24,985 bases of DNA from contig JBBABI010000007.1 of assembly GCA_041679065.1 (NCBI GenBank), forward strand, positions 1 through 24,985, written 5' to 3'. This stretch comes from CAJBLF01 sp041679065. GTDB lineage: Bacteria; Patescibacteriota; Gracilibacteria; Absconditabacterales; Absconditicoccaceae. Of the stretch, positions 8,160 through 16,218 are shown piece after piece. Position 1 is the stretch's first letter, and every line of letters starts with the position of its first letter. Under the pieces are notes generated by a model. It was not told the DNA's origin. It made no database searches and worked only from the letters and a program-made list of their open reading frames with translations. A program made the position numbers and the translations under genes.

Positions 8160-8513
8160 TTACAAATTATCAATAAATTCTTTGAGATTTTTTCTAACTA
8201 ATTCGCAATCTTTATGACTGAGAGACCCTGTGGACTGCAATAAAATTTCCTTGGAATAAGTTCATATCTTTTTTATCTTAATAAGAGAAGTTTCTTCTAG
8301 ATTATTTTCATTATCTCTAGAAATTTCTATATCAAGAGATTCCTTTTTATCTACTATTGAAGTTATTTTTATTAATAGGTAATCATTCCTATCTCTGGAT
8401 AAAATAAGTACCGGCCTTATCTTTGTATTTGTGCCATCCGTATAAGGAAGTTTAGCAACGGCTATATCGCCAAATGTTAGATTATCTATACTTTTCATAT
8501 AAGTCTGATTCAT
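8160..8513 (-). CDS. PemK/MazF-like toxin
   Basis: The 117-residue product has the PemK/MazF beta-barrel pattern: FGDIAVAKLPYTDGTNTKIRP, then VLILSRDRNDYLLIKITS, and a C-terminal SHKDCELVRKNLKEF helix. Family members are usually endoribonucleases that cut mRNA and halt growth. A TGA at 8262-8264 codes Gly84; without recoding the last 33 residues, including the SHKD element, would be lost. The start is ATG 8513 or ATG 8498. Either overlaps the end of the antitoxin gene (stop 8482), which implies translational coupling. Partner: the upstream Panacea antitoxin. Arg in KIRP and the SerXAsp-type elements fit the family, but activity is unproven. Confidence 0.8.
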
Positions 8514-9288
8514 CAGCTAAATCGTCAAACATCCCACTGGCTCTAATCTCAGCAAATGCTTGTGCTTGTTTTTGTTCTCTGGCAAGAATGGAGTATGGGT
8601 ATTCTCTTTTTTGCACAAGATCGTAGTCAATAATTTCCATATCTTTTGTTTTTTTCCATGGAGCATCTTCATGAGAATACTGAGAAATCTCACTCGCATT
8701 AGCATCTGAAAGATTCCTCAAAATCGTATGTATAACCTCATATTCTTGGTGTGAAAAAACATTCTGGAATTGTCTATTTCAGATGAGTCTTTGTTGATGA
8801 TATCACATATATTCAGCATCTACCACTAAGAGTTCTTTGTTGTCTTGCATATCTTGCATGATTTTGTCAAATTTATAAGGAGCTGGTCACATAGGAAGTT
8901 TAATATAATTCATCCCTGTCATGCTTTGTCCGTATTTTTCGTAGTAGTCAAAATCACAAAAATAAAGAAGCTTATAAAGGACGGTTTTCCCTACATTAGG
9001 CTTCATGCCAACTTTATATATTATATAGAGTAAGAGTTCTTTGAATTTAGCCAGATTGCCAGGCATTACTTTTTTCTTAGGAATCTCAAGAATTCCCTGC
9101 TTAATGGCATCAGCTGGAATATCAAAGATATTAGCGTATTGATTGAGTTCTTCTTTGGAGATCGGTCTTTTCCCAGATTCAATATGTGCAAGCGTTACTC
9201 TGCTGATAGTAAGCATACGAGCAAGCTCCTCCTGTGTATATCCATGAGTTTCTCTGAGTGATTGAAGTGTATCGCTAAGTTTTTTCAT
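8482..9288 (-). CDS. XRE helix-turn-helix plus Panacea (DUF4065/SocA-like) antitoxin
   Basis: The 268-residue product has an XRE-type helix-turn-helix at residues 5-60 (TQEELARMLTISRVTLAHIES) and a Panacea domain from about 85 to 250 (VGKTVLYKLLYFCDFDYYEKYG, YIKLPMGPAPY, SQYSHEDAPW). Panacea proteins neutralise diverse toxins in the PanAT systems (established knowledge), and the helix-turn-helix would bind the operon's own operator. TGA codes Gly134 in the conserved M-Gly-P-A-P motif, Gly162 and Gly170; standard translation splits it into two ORFs. The stop is TAA at 8482, inside the toxin gene. Gene order antitoxin-toxin and the overlap are typical of type II systems. A promoter and an inverted repeat lie upstream. 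Confidence 0.87.
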
Positions 9289-9315
9289 GGGAGTCTGAAA
9301 AAATAAAGTAGTAGA

Positions 9316-9343
9316 ATAGTAAGGATAATTTACATAAATGCAA
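9316..9343 (-). promoter_or_regulatory. promoter of the Panacea antitoxin-toxin operon
   Basis: TTGCAT, 16-base spacer, TACTAT on the - strand, ending 28 bases before the antitoxin ATG. One arm of the inverted repeat described next lies in the spacer. Confidence 0.5.
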
Positions 9344-9386
9344 GAGATTTTACAAATAAATGTATAATTGTATGGTATTATGTAAA
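9329..9386. promoter_or_regulatory. candidate antitoxin operator (inverted repeat)
   Basis: TTTACATAA (9329-9337) and TTATGTAAA (9378-9386) are exact inverted copies 40 bases apart. Between them TACAAATAAATGTA has matching TACA/TGTA ends. The left arm overlaps the promoter spacer. This is the layout expected for autoregulation by an XRE-domain antitoxin, but it is inferred. Confidence 0.45.
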
Positions 9387-9496
9387 ATTGCCTGTAATAG
9401 AGTCTTTAATTTAAGAAAACCAGTCATCACTGACTAGCTTCCTTTGAGGGATTGGGGAAAAATTACAAGATGAAGAGGGATAGGATTATCCTGCTT
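9387..9496. other. spacer between antitoxin operon and HEPN-like gene
   Basis: Contains a short hairpin AGTCATCACTGACT (about 9422-9435) without a following T run. No gene or repeat array is seen. Confidence 0.35.
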
Positions 9497-10114
9497 TTAT
9501 GTAAAAAAATATTTGAGTGTTTCATTAATTATTTCTTTGACCTTATTTAAATGAAGTCGTCATTCTCATATCATAAATACCCATGCTTCAGAAGGATAAT
9601 CAACGGCAAATTTTAAATGTATATTTCATCAATCACTATCTTCGTGACCTTTAAATTCTGGTAGTCTAGAGATCTCCTCGTCTATATGATGTACACAAGC
9701 ATCTCTAAAATGGATTATCATCCTAGACAAGCTTTTTACATCTTCTTTTTCGCCGTTTCTCAGCCTAACGTAACTCGTTGGAAGTCATAATTTGTTGATT
9801 CTTTTTTTAAACTCCTTCTCTGATTCAAACATCTTAGCCCGCTCTATGATTAGTAGTATAAAGAAAGATAAAATATATTTATTTATTGTTTCTTGTTGTA
9901 TAATAAGATTTTCCTGTCATCAAGCTATATTTTCCCCTACCTTTATTTTTTCAAACAGTCTTTTACGTTCTTGTTCTACTATTTTTCTAAATTTGAAATA
10001 TTCATCATTATAATACAGAAAATTATCCATATAGAATAATATAGTCTCCTTGAAGTTCAGATGAACACTTATTCAGATGTTCTTTATGTATTGATCTAAT
10101 ACTTTCCACATCAT
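9497..10114 (-). CDS. HEPN-like protein visible only with TGA = Gly
   Basis: The frame from ATG 10114 to TAA 9497 gives 205 residues but holds eight TGA codons (Gly14, 65, 66, 110, 162, 163, 183, 185), so standard reading leaves only short scraps. I do not recognise an exact family. The N-terminal half is helical and basic, residues 80-90 are hydrophobic, and residues 135-143 read HFRDACVHH. This matches the R-polar-x3-H signature (Arg137, His142) of HEPN ribonucleases found in toxin-antitoxin, abortive-infection and CRISPR proteins. The call rests on this motif and on context. TGA codes 8 of its 11 glycines, the highest share here, which marks it as long resident in a recoded genome. It begins just after the topA terminator and is followed by the Panacea operon. 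Alternative: an unrelated helical protein. Confidence 0.65.
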
Positions 10115-10126
10115 ATTAGCGACTAT

Positions 10127-10150
10127 AAAAAAATCCGACGCTTGTCGGAC
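10127..10150 (-). terminator. rho-independent terminator of topA
   Basis: On the - strand TCCGAC, an AAGC loop and GTCGGA, then seven T. It lies about 10 bases after the topA stop codon. Confidence 0.88.
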
Positions 10151-10158
10151 CTTTATAA

Positions 10159-12693
10159 TTATTTTTTCTTGGATGTCTTTTTAACCGTTGGTTTCTTAAC
10201 AGTCACTTTCTTGGTGGTTGTCTTCTTACCAGTTTTTGTTTCCTTTCCTTCACTCTCCACCTTTCCACCTTTCAACTTTTCAACTTTTTCTATTCAACCT
10301 TTATTCCCAAACCTTCCTGCACTCACGATAGCGACGCAGTCTTCCAACGTCAGATCGGTAGCATCTTTTCCGCCCTTAGGGATCCTGAAATTATTTTTTC
10401 CATACTTGATATAGGGACCATACATACCGTTCAAAACGTAGATTTTATCTCCGGAACTTGCCCCGTCTTTAGCGGGGTAGTCGAATGCATTGATGTTCTT
10501 ATTTTTTTCTGTCTCTATTTTTTTCTCAATCAACGGTATCGCCTGCTCCAAAGTGATTGTCTTGATGTTCAATGCCATGCTTTCATCTTCGTCACGTTTA
10601 GGCTTGGGGATGGAGACGTACATGGTTTTCCGCTTGATATAAGGGCCAAATTTACCAGATCAGACCGTAACCTTTTCTCATTGAAAATCTCCTAGACTTG
10701 CCGCAGGAGCGAATGCTGCCAGAGCTTCTTCTAAGGTGATGGTATCAATATTTTTCCCTGCGGGCATGGACGCGAAGGTCGGTTTCTCGTTCTTGGCTTC
10801 ATCCGTGACACCTATCTGGATCATGGGTCCAAACCTTCATATCCTTGCGATGACGGGCTTGCCGCTATTGGGATCTTTTCCCAATGCTCTTTCTCCGCTC
10901 TGTCTCTCAGCATCTTTCAACGTGCTTGTGACGCTGGTATGAAACGGTCCATAAAATTCAGCGATCATGGTACTTCGTTTCATTTTGCCTTCAGCGATCT
11001 CATCAAATTCTTCTTCCACATTTGCTGTGAAATTGTAATCCATGATCTCCTTGAAATGTTCGCCGAGGAAATCCGTGACCACCATACCGATATCTGTCGG
11101 GAAGAGTTTCTGTTTTTCCGCTCAGGTATTCTGCTGTTTCGTTTCTTTCTTGATTAAATTCTCCGAGGACAGAGTGAACTCAATATATTTTCTAATTTCA
11201 CCATCTCTGTCTTCTTTGACGACGTAGCCCCTCTTCTGGACTGTGGAAATCGTAGGCGCGTAGGTTGACGGTCTGCCGATGCCAAGCTCTTCCATTTTCT
11301 TGACCAGACTCGCTTCCGTATATCTCGGCGGATGATTCTTAAATCTCTCCGTCGCAAGAATACTCTTCGCATTAGGCTTTTCTCCGACCTTTAAGACAGG
11401 CAACATTCCGCTATTTTCTTCATCGTCTTCATCATCGCGTGATTCAAAATACACTTTCAAGAATCCATCAAATTTAATGACTTCTCCGGTCGCGAGGAAC
11501 TTAAATTTATCATTCGTAGAAATATCTATCGTTGCCTTGGTTTTCTCAATCTCTGCTGGCGCCATCTGTGAGGCGATAGTTCTCTTCCAGATCAATTCAT
11601 ATAATCTTTTCTCGCTTGGATCTCCTCATGCTGATGAGTTTTCCATATGCGTAGGCCTGATACATTCATGCGCTTCCTGTGAGCCTTTGGACTTCGTGAC
11701 ATAATGAGTAGGCTTGGAATATTTCGCTCCGTATAATTTCTTTACTTCATCTTCACAGGCTTTGACTGCGAAATCAGACATATTTACGGAATCCGTCCTC
11801 ATGTAGGTGATCAATCCTGCTTCATATAATTTCTGCGCGATCTGCATCGTCCTTGCGACGGAAGATCCGATTTTCCTGCTCGCTTCCTGCTGCAACGTGG
11901 ACGTGGTGAACGGCGCTGAAGGGGATTTTTTCCCTGGTTTGACGTCTATATCCGTGATGGTATATTCAGCTTTTATGCAAGTCTCTAAAAACTTCTGAGC
12001 CTCGTCAGCGTTTGTGAGGTCTTTAGAAAGTTCAGCTTTGAAGTCCTTCCCGCCTTGCGGGACTCCTTCGTTTCACTCAGTCGTCTTAGCGTTAGGTATT
12101 GAAAAGTTTGCGATGACTTTAAAAAACGATACTGATTGAAACTTTTGAATTTCTCTTTCTCTCTCTACGATGAGTTTGACAGCTACAGACTGAACTCTTC
12201 CCGCACTCAATCCTCTTTTGACTTTCTGCCATAATACAGGAGAAAGCTCAAATCCTACGAGTCTATCCAGGACTCTTCTGGCTTGCTGCGCATCCACTAA
12301 ATGCATATCTATGGTTCTGGGATTCTTCACGGCGTGATCTATCGCCTCTTTGGTGATCTCATGGAAAACAATTCTCGCGGTCTTGGAAATATCTAAGCCC
12401 AATTGGTTCGCTACATGCCATCCAATAGCTTCTCCTTCGCGGTCCTCATCAGTTGCAATCCAGACTTTATCAGCCTTTTTCGCTAAAGATTTCAATTCAC
12501 TGACGACTCTCGTTTTGTCAGGAGAGACTTCATATTGCGGCGCAAAATTATTTTTGACATCCACGCCGAGTGATTTCTGCGGGAGATCTACGACATGTCC
12601 AAAGGATGCCTTGACTTCAAATCCTTCTCCGAGAAATTTTTTGATCGTCGCAGATTTAGCAGGAGACTCAACTATCACCAAATTATTTGCCAT
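10159..12693 (-). CDS. topA: DNA topoisomerase I
   Basis: Type IA topoisomerase that relaxes negative supercoils by single-strand passage. The 844-residue product starts MANNLVIVESPAKS (Toprim). The acidic DEDREGE cluster is at residues 82-88 and the catalytic Tyr is near residue 296 in LITYMRTDS. RYTEASLVKKMEELGIGRPSTYA is present in the second catalytic region. The C-terminus has topoisomerase C-terminal repeats (GRFGPMIQIG, GKFGPYIK, MYGPYIKYG) and a long lysine/threonine tail ending TSKKK. No Cys4 zinc fingers are seen. Several in-frame TGA codons (for example at 12073, 11626, 11122, 10837 and 10294) split it in standard reading. The start could also be ATG 12711. TAA at 10159 is followed by a strong terminator, and a promoter lies at 12814-12841. 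Confidence 0.97.
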
Positions 12694-12723
12694 AATATTT
12701 TTAGAAGACATAAAAAAAAGCAT

Positions 12724-12802
12724 ATTGGTGAGTGCTAAGTGCTAAGTATTAAGTTTTACGTATTTGTATTTTCTTACTTAGAACTCAAAACTCAACATTC
12801 CT
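12724..12802. repeat. heptanucleotide repeats (GTGCTAA and ACTCAAA types) in the topA leader
   Basis: GTGAGTGCTAAGTGCTAAGTATTAAG at the left and AGAACTCAAAACTCAACATTC at the right, each with a seven-base period, flank an AT-rich centre. They lie between the topA promoter and its start, so they form its 5' untranslated leader. Confidence 0.65.
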
Positions 12803-12813
12803 ATTTCGGGACG

Positions 12814-12841
12814 ATTGTATATAAGCTGACGATTTTTTCAA
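12814..12841 (-). promoter_or_regulatory. sigma70-like promoter of topA
   Basis: TTGAAA, 16 bases, TACAAT on the - strand, about 120 bases before the topA ATG. Confidence 0.5.
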
Positions 12842-12858
12842 TGGGAAAATATACTGGT

Positions 12859-13224
12859 CTATCTGACCTCGGGGTCTAAGGTACTAATTATTTCACTTAT
12901 GATCTCCTTGAAATCTTTTCTGAGGGCGTTAGGGATCTTTGCATTAAAGTATGTGTCTGTCAGATCATCCAGGCGTTTCTTGTTTTTACAGATGATTTCC
13001 TGTCTCTCAAAAGTTCCGTCAAAGATATTCGGATTGTTATTGAGCGCATTGATGATAGAATCTCTAGTAGTATCTATATAAATGGAATATTTCTTTTTCA
13101 TTAGTTCGAATTCCAGTTTGGATTTGATTTTCGCTATAGTCCTAAATTTCACGTTAGGTTCTCAAGTGATGGAGAGATAATTTGCTGCGATGATGCCTGC
13201 TCCATCTCTAATGATTTCTGTCAT
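12859..13224 (-). CDS. hypothetical protein, 121 residues
   Basis: I do not recognise this family. ATG 13224 opens MTEIIRDGAGIIAANYLSI, then one TGA-coded Gly (13162), then a lysine-rich, mainly helical body (FRTIAKIKSKLEFELMKKK; RLDDLTDTYFNAKIPNALRK) ending at TAG 12859. A shorter form from GTG 13152 is what standard reading would give, but the recoded N-terminus is continuous and sensible. No membrane segment or signal peptide. It lies between tRNA-Lys and topA on the same strand. Heavy charge and helix content suggest a cytosolic binding protein; nothing more can be said. Confidence 0.65.
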
Positions 13225-13380
13225 ATCGATTTTTTAAAAAAAATAAAGAATCTTTTTGTTTTTTCCTTATTTTCGAGAAATTTTTTTTGAATATAGTGAA
13301 TGAGGAGAGGATTGCAATAAATCTGAAAATAAAAAAAATAACCAATTACTTGATCATTTTTCAATATTTCAACGTTTTTA

Positions 13381-13456
13381 TGGTAGGGTAGCCGGGACTC
13401 GAACCCGGGACCACTAGCTTAAAAGGCTATTGCTCTACCGCCTGAGCTACTACCCC
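13381..13456 (-). tRNA. tRNA-Lys (anticodon TTT), CCA encoded
   Basis: 76 bases on the - strand. Acceptor GGGGTAG pairs with CTACCCT (terminal G-U). The D arm holds AGCTCAGGCGGTAGAGC, the anticodon loop is CTTTTAA, the T arm holds GGTTCGAGTCC with its stem, and the 3' end ACCA is encoded. All three loops fit the cloverleaf. Confidence 0.97.
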
Positions 13457-13462
13457 ATAAAA

Positions 13463-13557
13463 GAATGAACAATGAATAGTGGAGAATGAATAATGGCAGG
13501 AGTTTATACAGAAAAACACCAACATTGTTCATTGTTAATTATTCATTATTCATTTTT
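13463..13557. repeat. inverted heptamer repeat arrays
   Basis: GAATGAACAATGAATAGTGG and GAGAATGAATAATGG at the left and CATTGTTCATTGTTAATTATTC at the right are inverted with respect to each other around GGAGTTTATACAGAAAAACACC. The right array abuts the rpmB stop codon. Confidence 0.7.
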
Positions 13558-13746
13558 TTAGATAAATCCCTTCAGCTTCTTGTAAATCTTTGAACTGATC
13601 TTTAATCTCATCTTGCTGCCGTCTTCCATAGTGACCATCTTGTATATCAGATTGGGTTTGAAGGATCTTTTGCTTTTCTTCATTGAGTGAGATCTATTGT
13701 TGCCGGAAGCAGTTCCTTTGCCTGTAAAATCACAAACTCTTGCCAT
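13558..13746 (-). CDS. rpmB: ribosomal protein bL28
   Basis: A 62-residue large-subunit protein. It begins MARVCDFTGKGTASGNNRSHS, the L28 signature (CxxTGK...GNxxSH), followed by the basic KKSKRSFKPNL segment. The C-terminus is KISSKIYKKLKGFI. The stop is TAA. No TGA codon is needed. It lies downstream of rplY on the same strand after a 71-base spacer with short repeats. Confidence 0.95.
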   Translation of the reverse strand: MARVCDFTGKGTASGNNRSHSMKKSKRSFKPNLIYKMVTMEDGSKMRLKISSKIYKKLKGFI

Positions 13747-13756
13747 TGTATAGAAT

Positions 13757-13790
13757 GATAAATTGATAAAATGATAAATTGATAAAATAC
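13757..13790. repeat. 16-base tandem repeat before rpmB
   Basis: GATAAATTGATAAAAT occurs twice in a row between rplY and rpmB. It is AT-rich and non-coding. Confidence 0.6.
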
Positions 13791-13817
13791 AAACCTCATA
13801 TTTCCATGTTTCAACGT

Positions 13818-14522
13818 TTATTTCTTCTCGTCTTTTTTCTCATCTTTTTTACCGCCTGCGGCTGACTTTTCACCTTCCTTAGCTACTCATTCCTTTGTTT
13901 CACCTTCTTTAGCAGCTCATTCTGCTCATGCAACAGCTTCTCATTCTGCAGCAACGACTGGAGCTACTTCAATTTCTTCTTCAGCCAATTTCAATACGGT
14001 GATCAATGGTTGTTCCAAATCATCCAGAATTTCTACTTTATCTGAGACCTTAAGATCTTTGATCAGGATAGTGTCCCCCATACCTTGTATAGAAGATATA
14101 TCCAACGTAAACTCATGGGGCAGATCTTGAGGAAATGCCTCAACCTCGATGAAATCTTTCAGAAGCTGTACCCTTCCAAGTCATAATTTCTCTACAGGAG
14201 ATTCACCGATCATCTTTACCGGTATTTCTGTCGTTACCTTCTCATCAGCCTTGATGGCGAGGAAATCTACATGTATCAATATGTCACTGACAGGATCTAC
14301 CTGGATATCATGGATCAATACGAGTTGATCTATTCCATCGCCAGTCAGGGTAAGCGGAGTAGAATATCCAGCTTCCTTATATTTTTTGATGAAGTCATTT
14401 TTGTTGCACGTAATGCTGACAGGTTTATCCAGATGTTTTCCATACAAGATAGCGGGAACAAATCATTCAGACCTTATCGTCTTATTTTTTTCTCATTTAC
14501 GGAGAGTGACGTTGAGTTGCAT
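13818..14522 (-). CDS. rplY: ribosomal protein bL25 (CTC type)
   Basis: Binds 5S rRNA in the large subunit. The 234-residue product has the L25 domain (MQLNVTLRKGEKNKTIRSEG, VPAILYGK, GDGIDQLVLIHDIQVDP, HVDFLAI) and the TL5/CTC C-terminal beta domain (VEAFPQDLPHEFTLDIS, GDTILIKDLKV). A low-complexity tail rich in Ala, Gly, Glu and Lys ends EKKDEKK. TGA codes many of its glycines: Gly10 and the Gly after RSE in the N-terminus, and several in the tail, where four lie within about 60 bases. Start 14522 is needed for the conserved N-terminus and is hidden in standard reading. It follows rplS by 24 bases, so the two are probably cotranscribed. Confidence 0.94.
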
Positions 14523-14546
14523 GTATATCTTACAAAAAAATTAAAA

Positions 14547-14990
14547 TTATGCTTCAGTGGTTTTTGCCTTGACAGGATCGAGGCCCTTGACAGGATCGAG
14601 ATCTTTTTTCTTTTTGCCAATCAGATCGGAATCCCTTTTTTCTGCAGTGATCTTGCTTTTGAATCTCGCATCTTTTCCTACCTTATCTCTGATATAATAG
14701 AGTTTTGCCCTTCTGACCTTATATTCATCCAGGAGGATAACTTTAGCAAATTTATCGAATGATAGTGGGTAGATTTTTTCTACATCCATGCCAGCGACAG
14801 TTCATTTCATGGTAAAGCTTCCATCTGCATGTTGTGGCTTATTGACCTTGATCACGAGTCATTTAAATTTCCGTATCCTGTTATTTTCATCCTTGATCTT
14901 TTCCTGTACTTCCAAAAACATTCCAGGCTTGATAGGAAGGATGGTATATTCATGTTTATCATGAAATGATTTTACTCTCTCGAAATACAT
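14547..14990 (-). CDS. rplS: ribosomal protein bL19
   Basis: A 147-residue large-subunit protein at the 30S-50S interface. It reads KPGMFLEVQEKIKDENNR, KFKGLVIKV, SFTMKGTVAGMDVEKIYPL and LDEYKVRRAKLYYIRDKVGK, the ordered L19 motifs (FxGLVI, FT..., FPL, RRAKLYYLR). Two TGA codons code the Gly of KFKGLVI and of MKGTV, both conserved in the family. The start at 14990 is right for the family, whereas standard reading would begin at the internal Met of GMDVEKIYPL. A Lys/Asp-rich extension with the repeated LDPVKGLDPVK follows the core. The stop is TAA. Confidence 0.95.
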
Positions 14991-15004
14991 TGCTGACTGC
15001 TAAT

Positions 15005-15103
15005 AAATTAAAATGATTCTTTTCATCATTCCCGTGAAGACGGGAATCCATATTTCTTGATTTGGATTCCGGCTGCAACTTCGTAATAACGCCGGAATGA
15101 CAA
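15005..15103. repeat. two REP-like palindromes
   Basis: TCATTCCCGTGAAGACGGGAATCC forms a hairpin with stem TTCCCG/CGGGAA. Then GGATTCCGGCTGC...CGCCGGAATGACA is a second inverted element of the type also seen at 6180-6215. Both lie between rplS and the S21-like gene. Confidence 0.7.
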
Positions 15104-15247
15104 TTATTTCGCTCTTTTGTTCATCACTTTAGCTTTCCATTTCTTCTGCTGTTCCAGATTTCTCCTTACGTCCATGATGACGACTTTCTCTACTCTTGTA
15201 AGCGCTTTATTTAGCTTCTTTTTGGCATTGGTTTTTAATCTGCTCAT
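15104..15247 (-). CDS. small basic protein, possibly ribosomal bS21-like
   Basis: A 47-residue, very basic product (MSRLKTNAKKKLNKALTRVE, ending KVMNKRAK) from ATG 15247 to TAA 15104. It is too short for most gene finders. Its place between rpsG and rplS and a layout of ALxRVEK, then an RR region, then a Lys/Arg-rich tail recall bS21, which has ALRRFK... and a basic tail. The resemblance is loose. It has no glycine, so TGA use says nothing. Confidence 0.5.
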   Translation of the reverse strand: MSRLKTNAKKKLNKALTRVEKVVIMDVRRNLEQQKKWKAKVMNKRAK

Positions 15248-15296
15248 TTCTTATGTTATTACATAAAATAAAGGTTGAAATATGTTGGTGTTTCTT

Positions 15297-15405
15297 ACTG
15301 TGTCTTTGCGAGTCCGCGACGTGATAATCTAATTATTTTGAACAATGTGGATTGCTTCGTACCCTGCCTACCGGACAGGCAGGCTTGCAATGACAATTTC
15401 ATTTC
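15297..15405. repeat. composite REP-like element, copy 1
   Basis: GTGTCTTTGCGAG ... GTGGATTGCTTCGT ... CCTGCCTACCGGACAGGCAGG ... CTTGCAATGACA. The order matches 16270-16396, including a preceding TTGGTGTTT. It has internal palindromes and no coding frame. Confidence 0.7.
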
Positions 15406-15409
15406 CACG

Positions 15410-15658
15410 TTATTTTTTGATTCATTTTTTGGCTAATTTAGCATCCAGCATAGTCTGGTTGATACCATATTTCTTGATCCTTGCCTGACATTTAACCATG
15501 GTTTTCTTGATCCATTTTGTCTCACCTTGCTTTGCTTGTTTCTTCATGAGATCAGCATATCGTTCAAGAGCTTTCTCTGGTTTTTTCCCAGACTTTTTGC
15601 TCGCCCAACTGACATTATATAACATGTGCTTATATTTCGCACCACTCGTATTTCCCAT
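15410..15658 (-). CDS. small basic hypothetical protein, 82 residues
   Basis: I do not recognise the family. MGNTSGAKYKHMLYNVSWAS is followed by a lysine-rich, probably helical body (KPEKALERYADLMKKQAKQG; KTMVKCQARIKKYGINQ). A TGA-coded Gly near the end gives KKGIKK before TAA at 15410. Start 15658 (ATG) is preferred over the in-frame TTG at 15667. It sits between rpsG and the S21-like gene in a run of ribosomal genes on one strand, and its size and charge would fit a ribosome-associated protein. Confidence 0.7.
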
Positions 15659-15689
15659 TATAATCAATTTATTAAAGTAAAATCATTTA

Positions 15690-15770
15690 ATTATTGAGTG
15701 CAGAGTTCAGAGTGTATGGTGCAGAGTTTAATTGCAACCCTGAACTATAAACTATAAACCATAAACTAAT
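15690..15770. repeat. heptanucleotide repeats (CTATAAA and GAGTTCA types)
   Basis: GAGTGCAGAGTTCAGAGTG at the left and AACTATAAACTATAAACC at the right, with a seven-base period and mirror layout. The rpsG stop codon (TAG, 15766) lies in the right array. Confidence 0.7.
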
Positions 15771-16218
15771 TCATGTATTTAGCCATATACGCAAACGCTT
15801 TGTTCGCTTCAGCCATCTTGTGAGTCTCTTCTTTTTTCTTTACTGCATATCATTGGTTAGAATACGCCGCCAAAATCTCTTCAGCGAGCCTCTTGTGCAT
15901 AGGTTTCCCTTTCTTGGCTTTGGTACCATCCAGAATCCATTTGAATGCAAAGAATAATTTTTTATCTTGTTTGACTTCTACTGGCACTTGATAGACAGAT
16001 CCTCACATCCTTTTGGACTTGATCATGAGGCTGGGAGCAGCATTGTCGATAGCAGTCTCTACCACGATATCTGGATTCATATGTCAGGCGAGTTTGATCT
16101 CTGCTAGCATATCAGCATAAATTCTTTTTGCGACACTTTTCTTGCCGCTTTTCATAATAAAGTTTATGATTTTTTCTGTCTTAGGCAGAGAAAGTCAGGT
16201 GACAACTTTTAATGACAT
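15766..16218 (-). CDS. rpsG: ribosomal protein uS7
   Basis: A 150-residue small-subunit assembly protein that binds the 16S 3' domain. Family elements: KIINFIMKSGKKSVAKRIY, DNAAPSLMIKSKRMGGSVYQVPVEV, FAFKWILDGTK, MHKRLAEEILAAYSNQGYAVKKKEETHKMAEANKAFA (within which each S7 motif is recognisable). TGA codes several glycines, including Gly8 in the N-terminus. The N-terminus lacks the usual MPRR start and is short. It lies downstream of rpsL, as in the str operon, but fusA and tuf do not follow. The stop is TAG inside a heptamer repeat. Confidence 0.96.
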
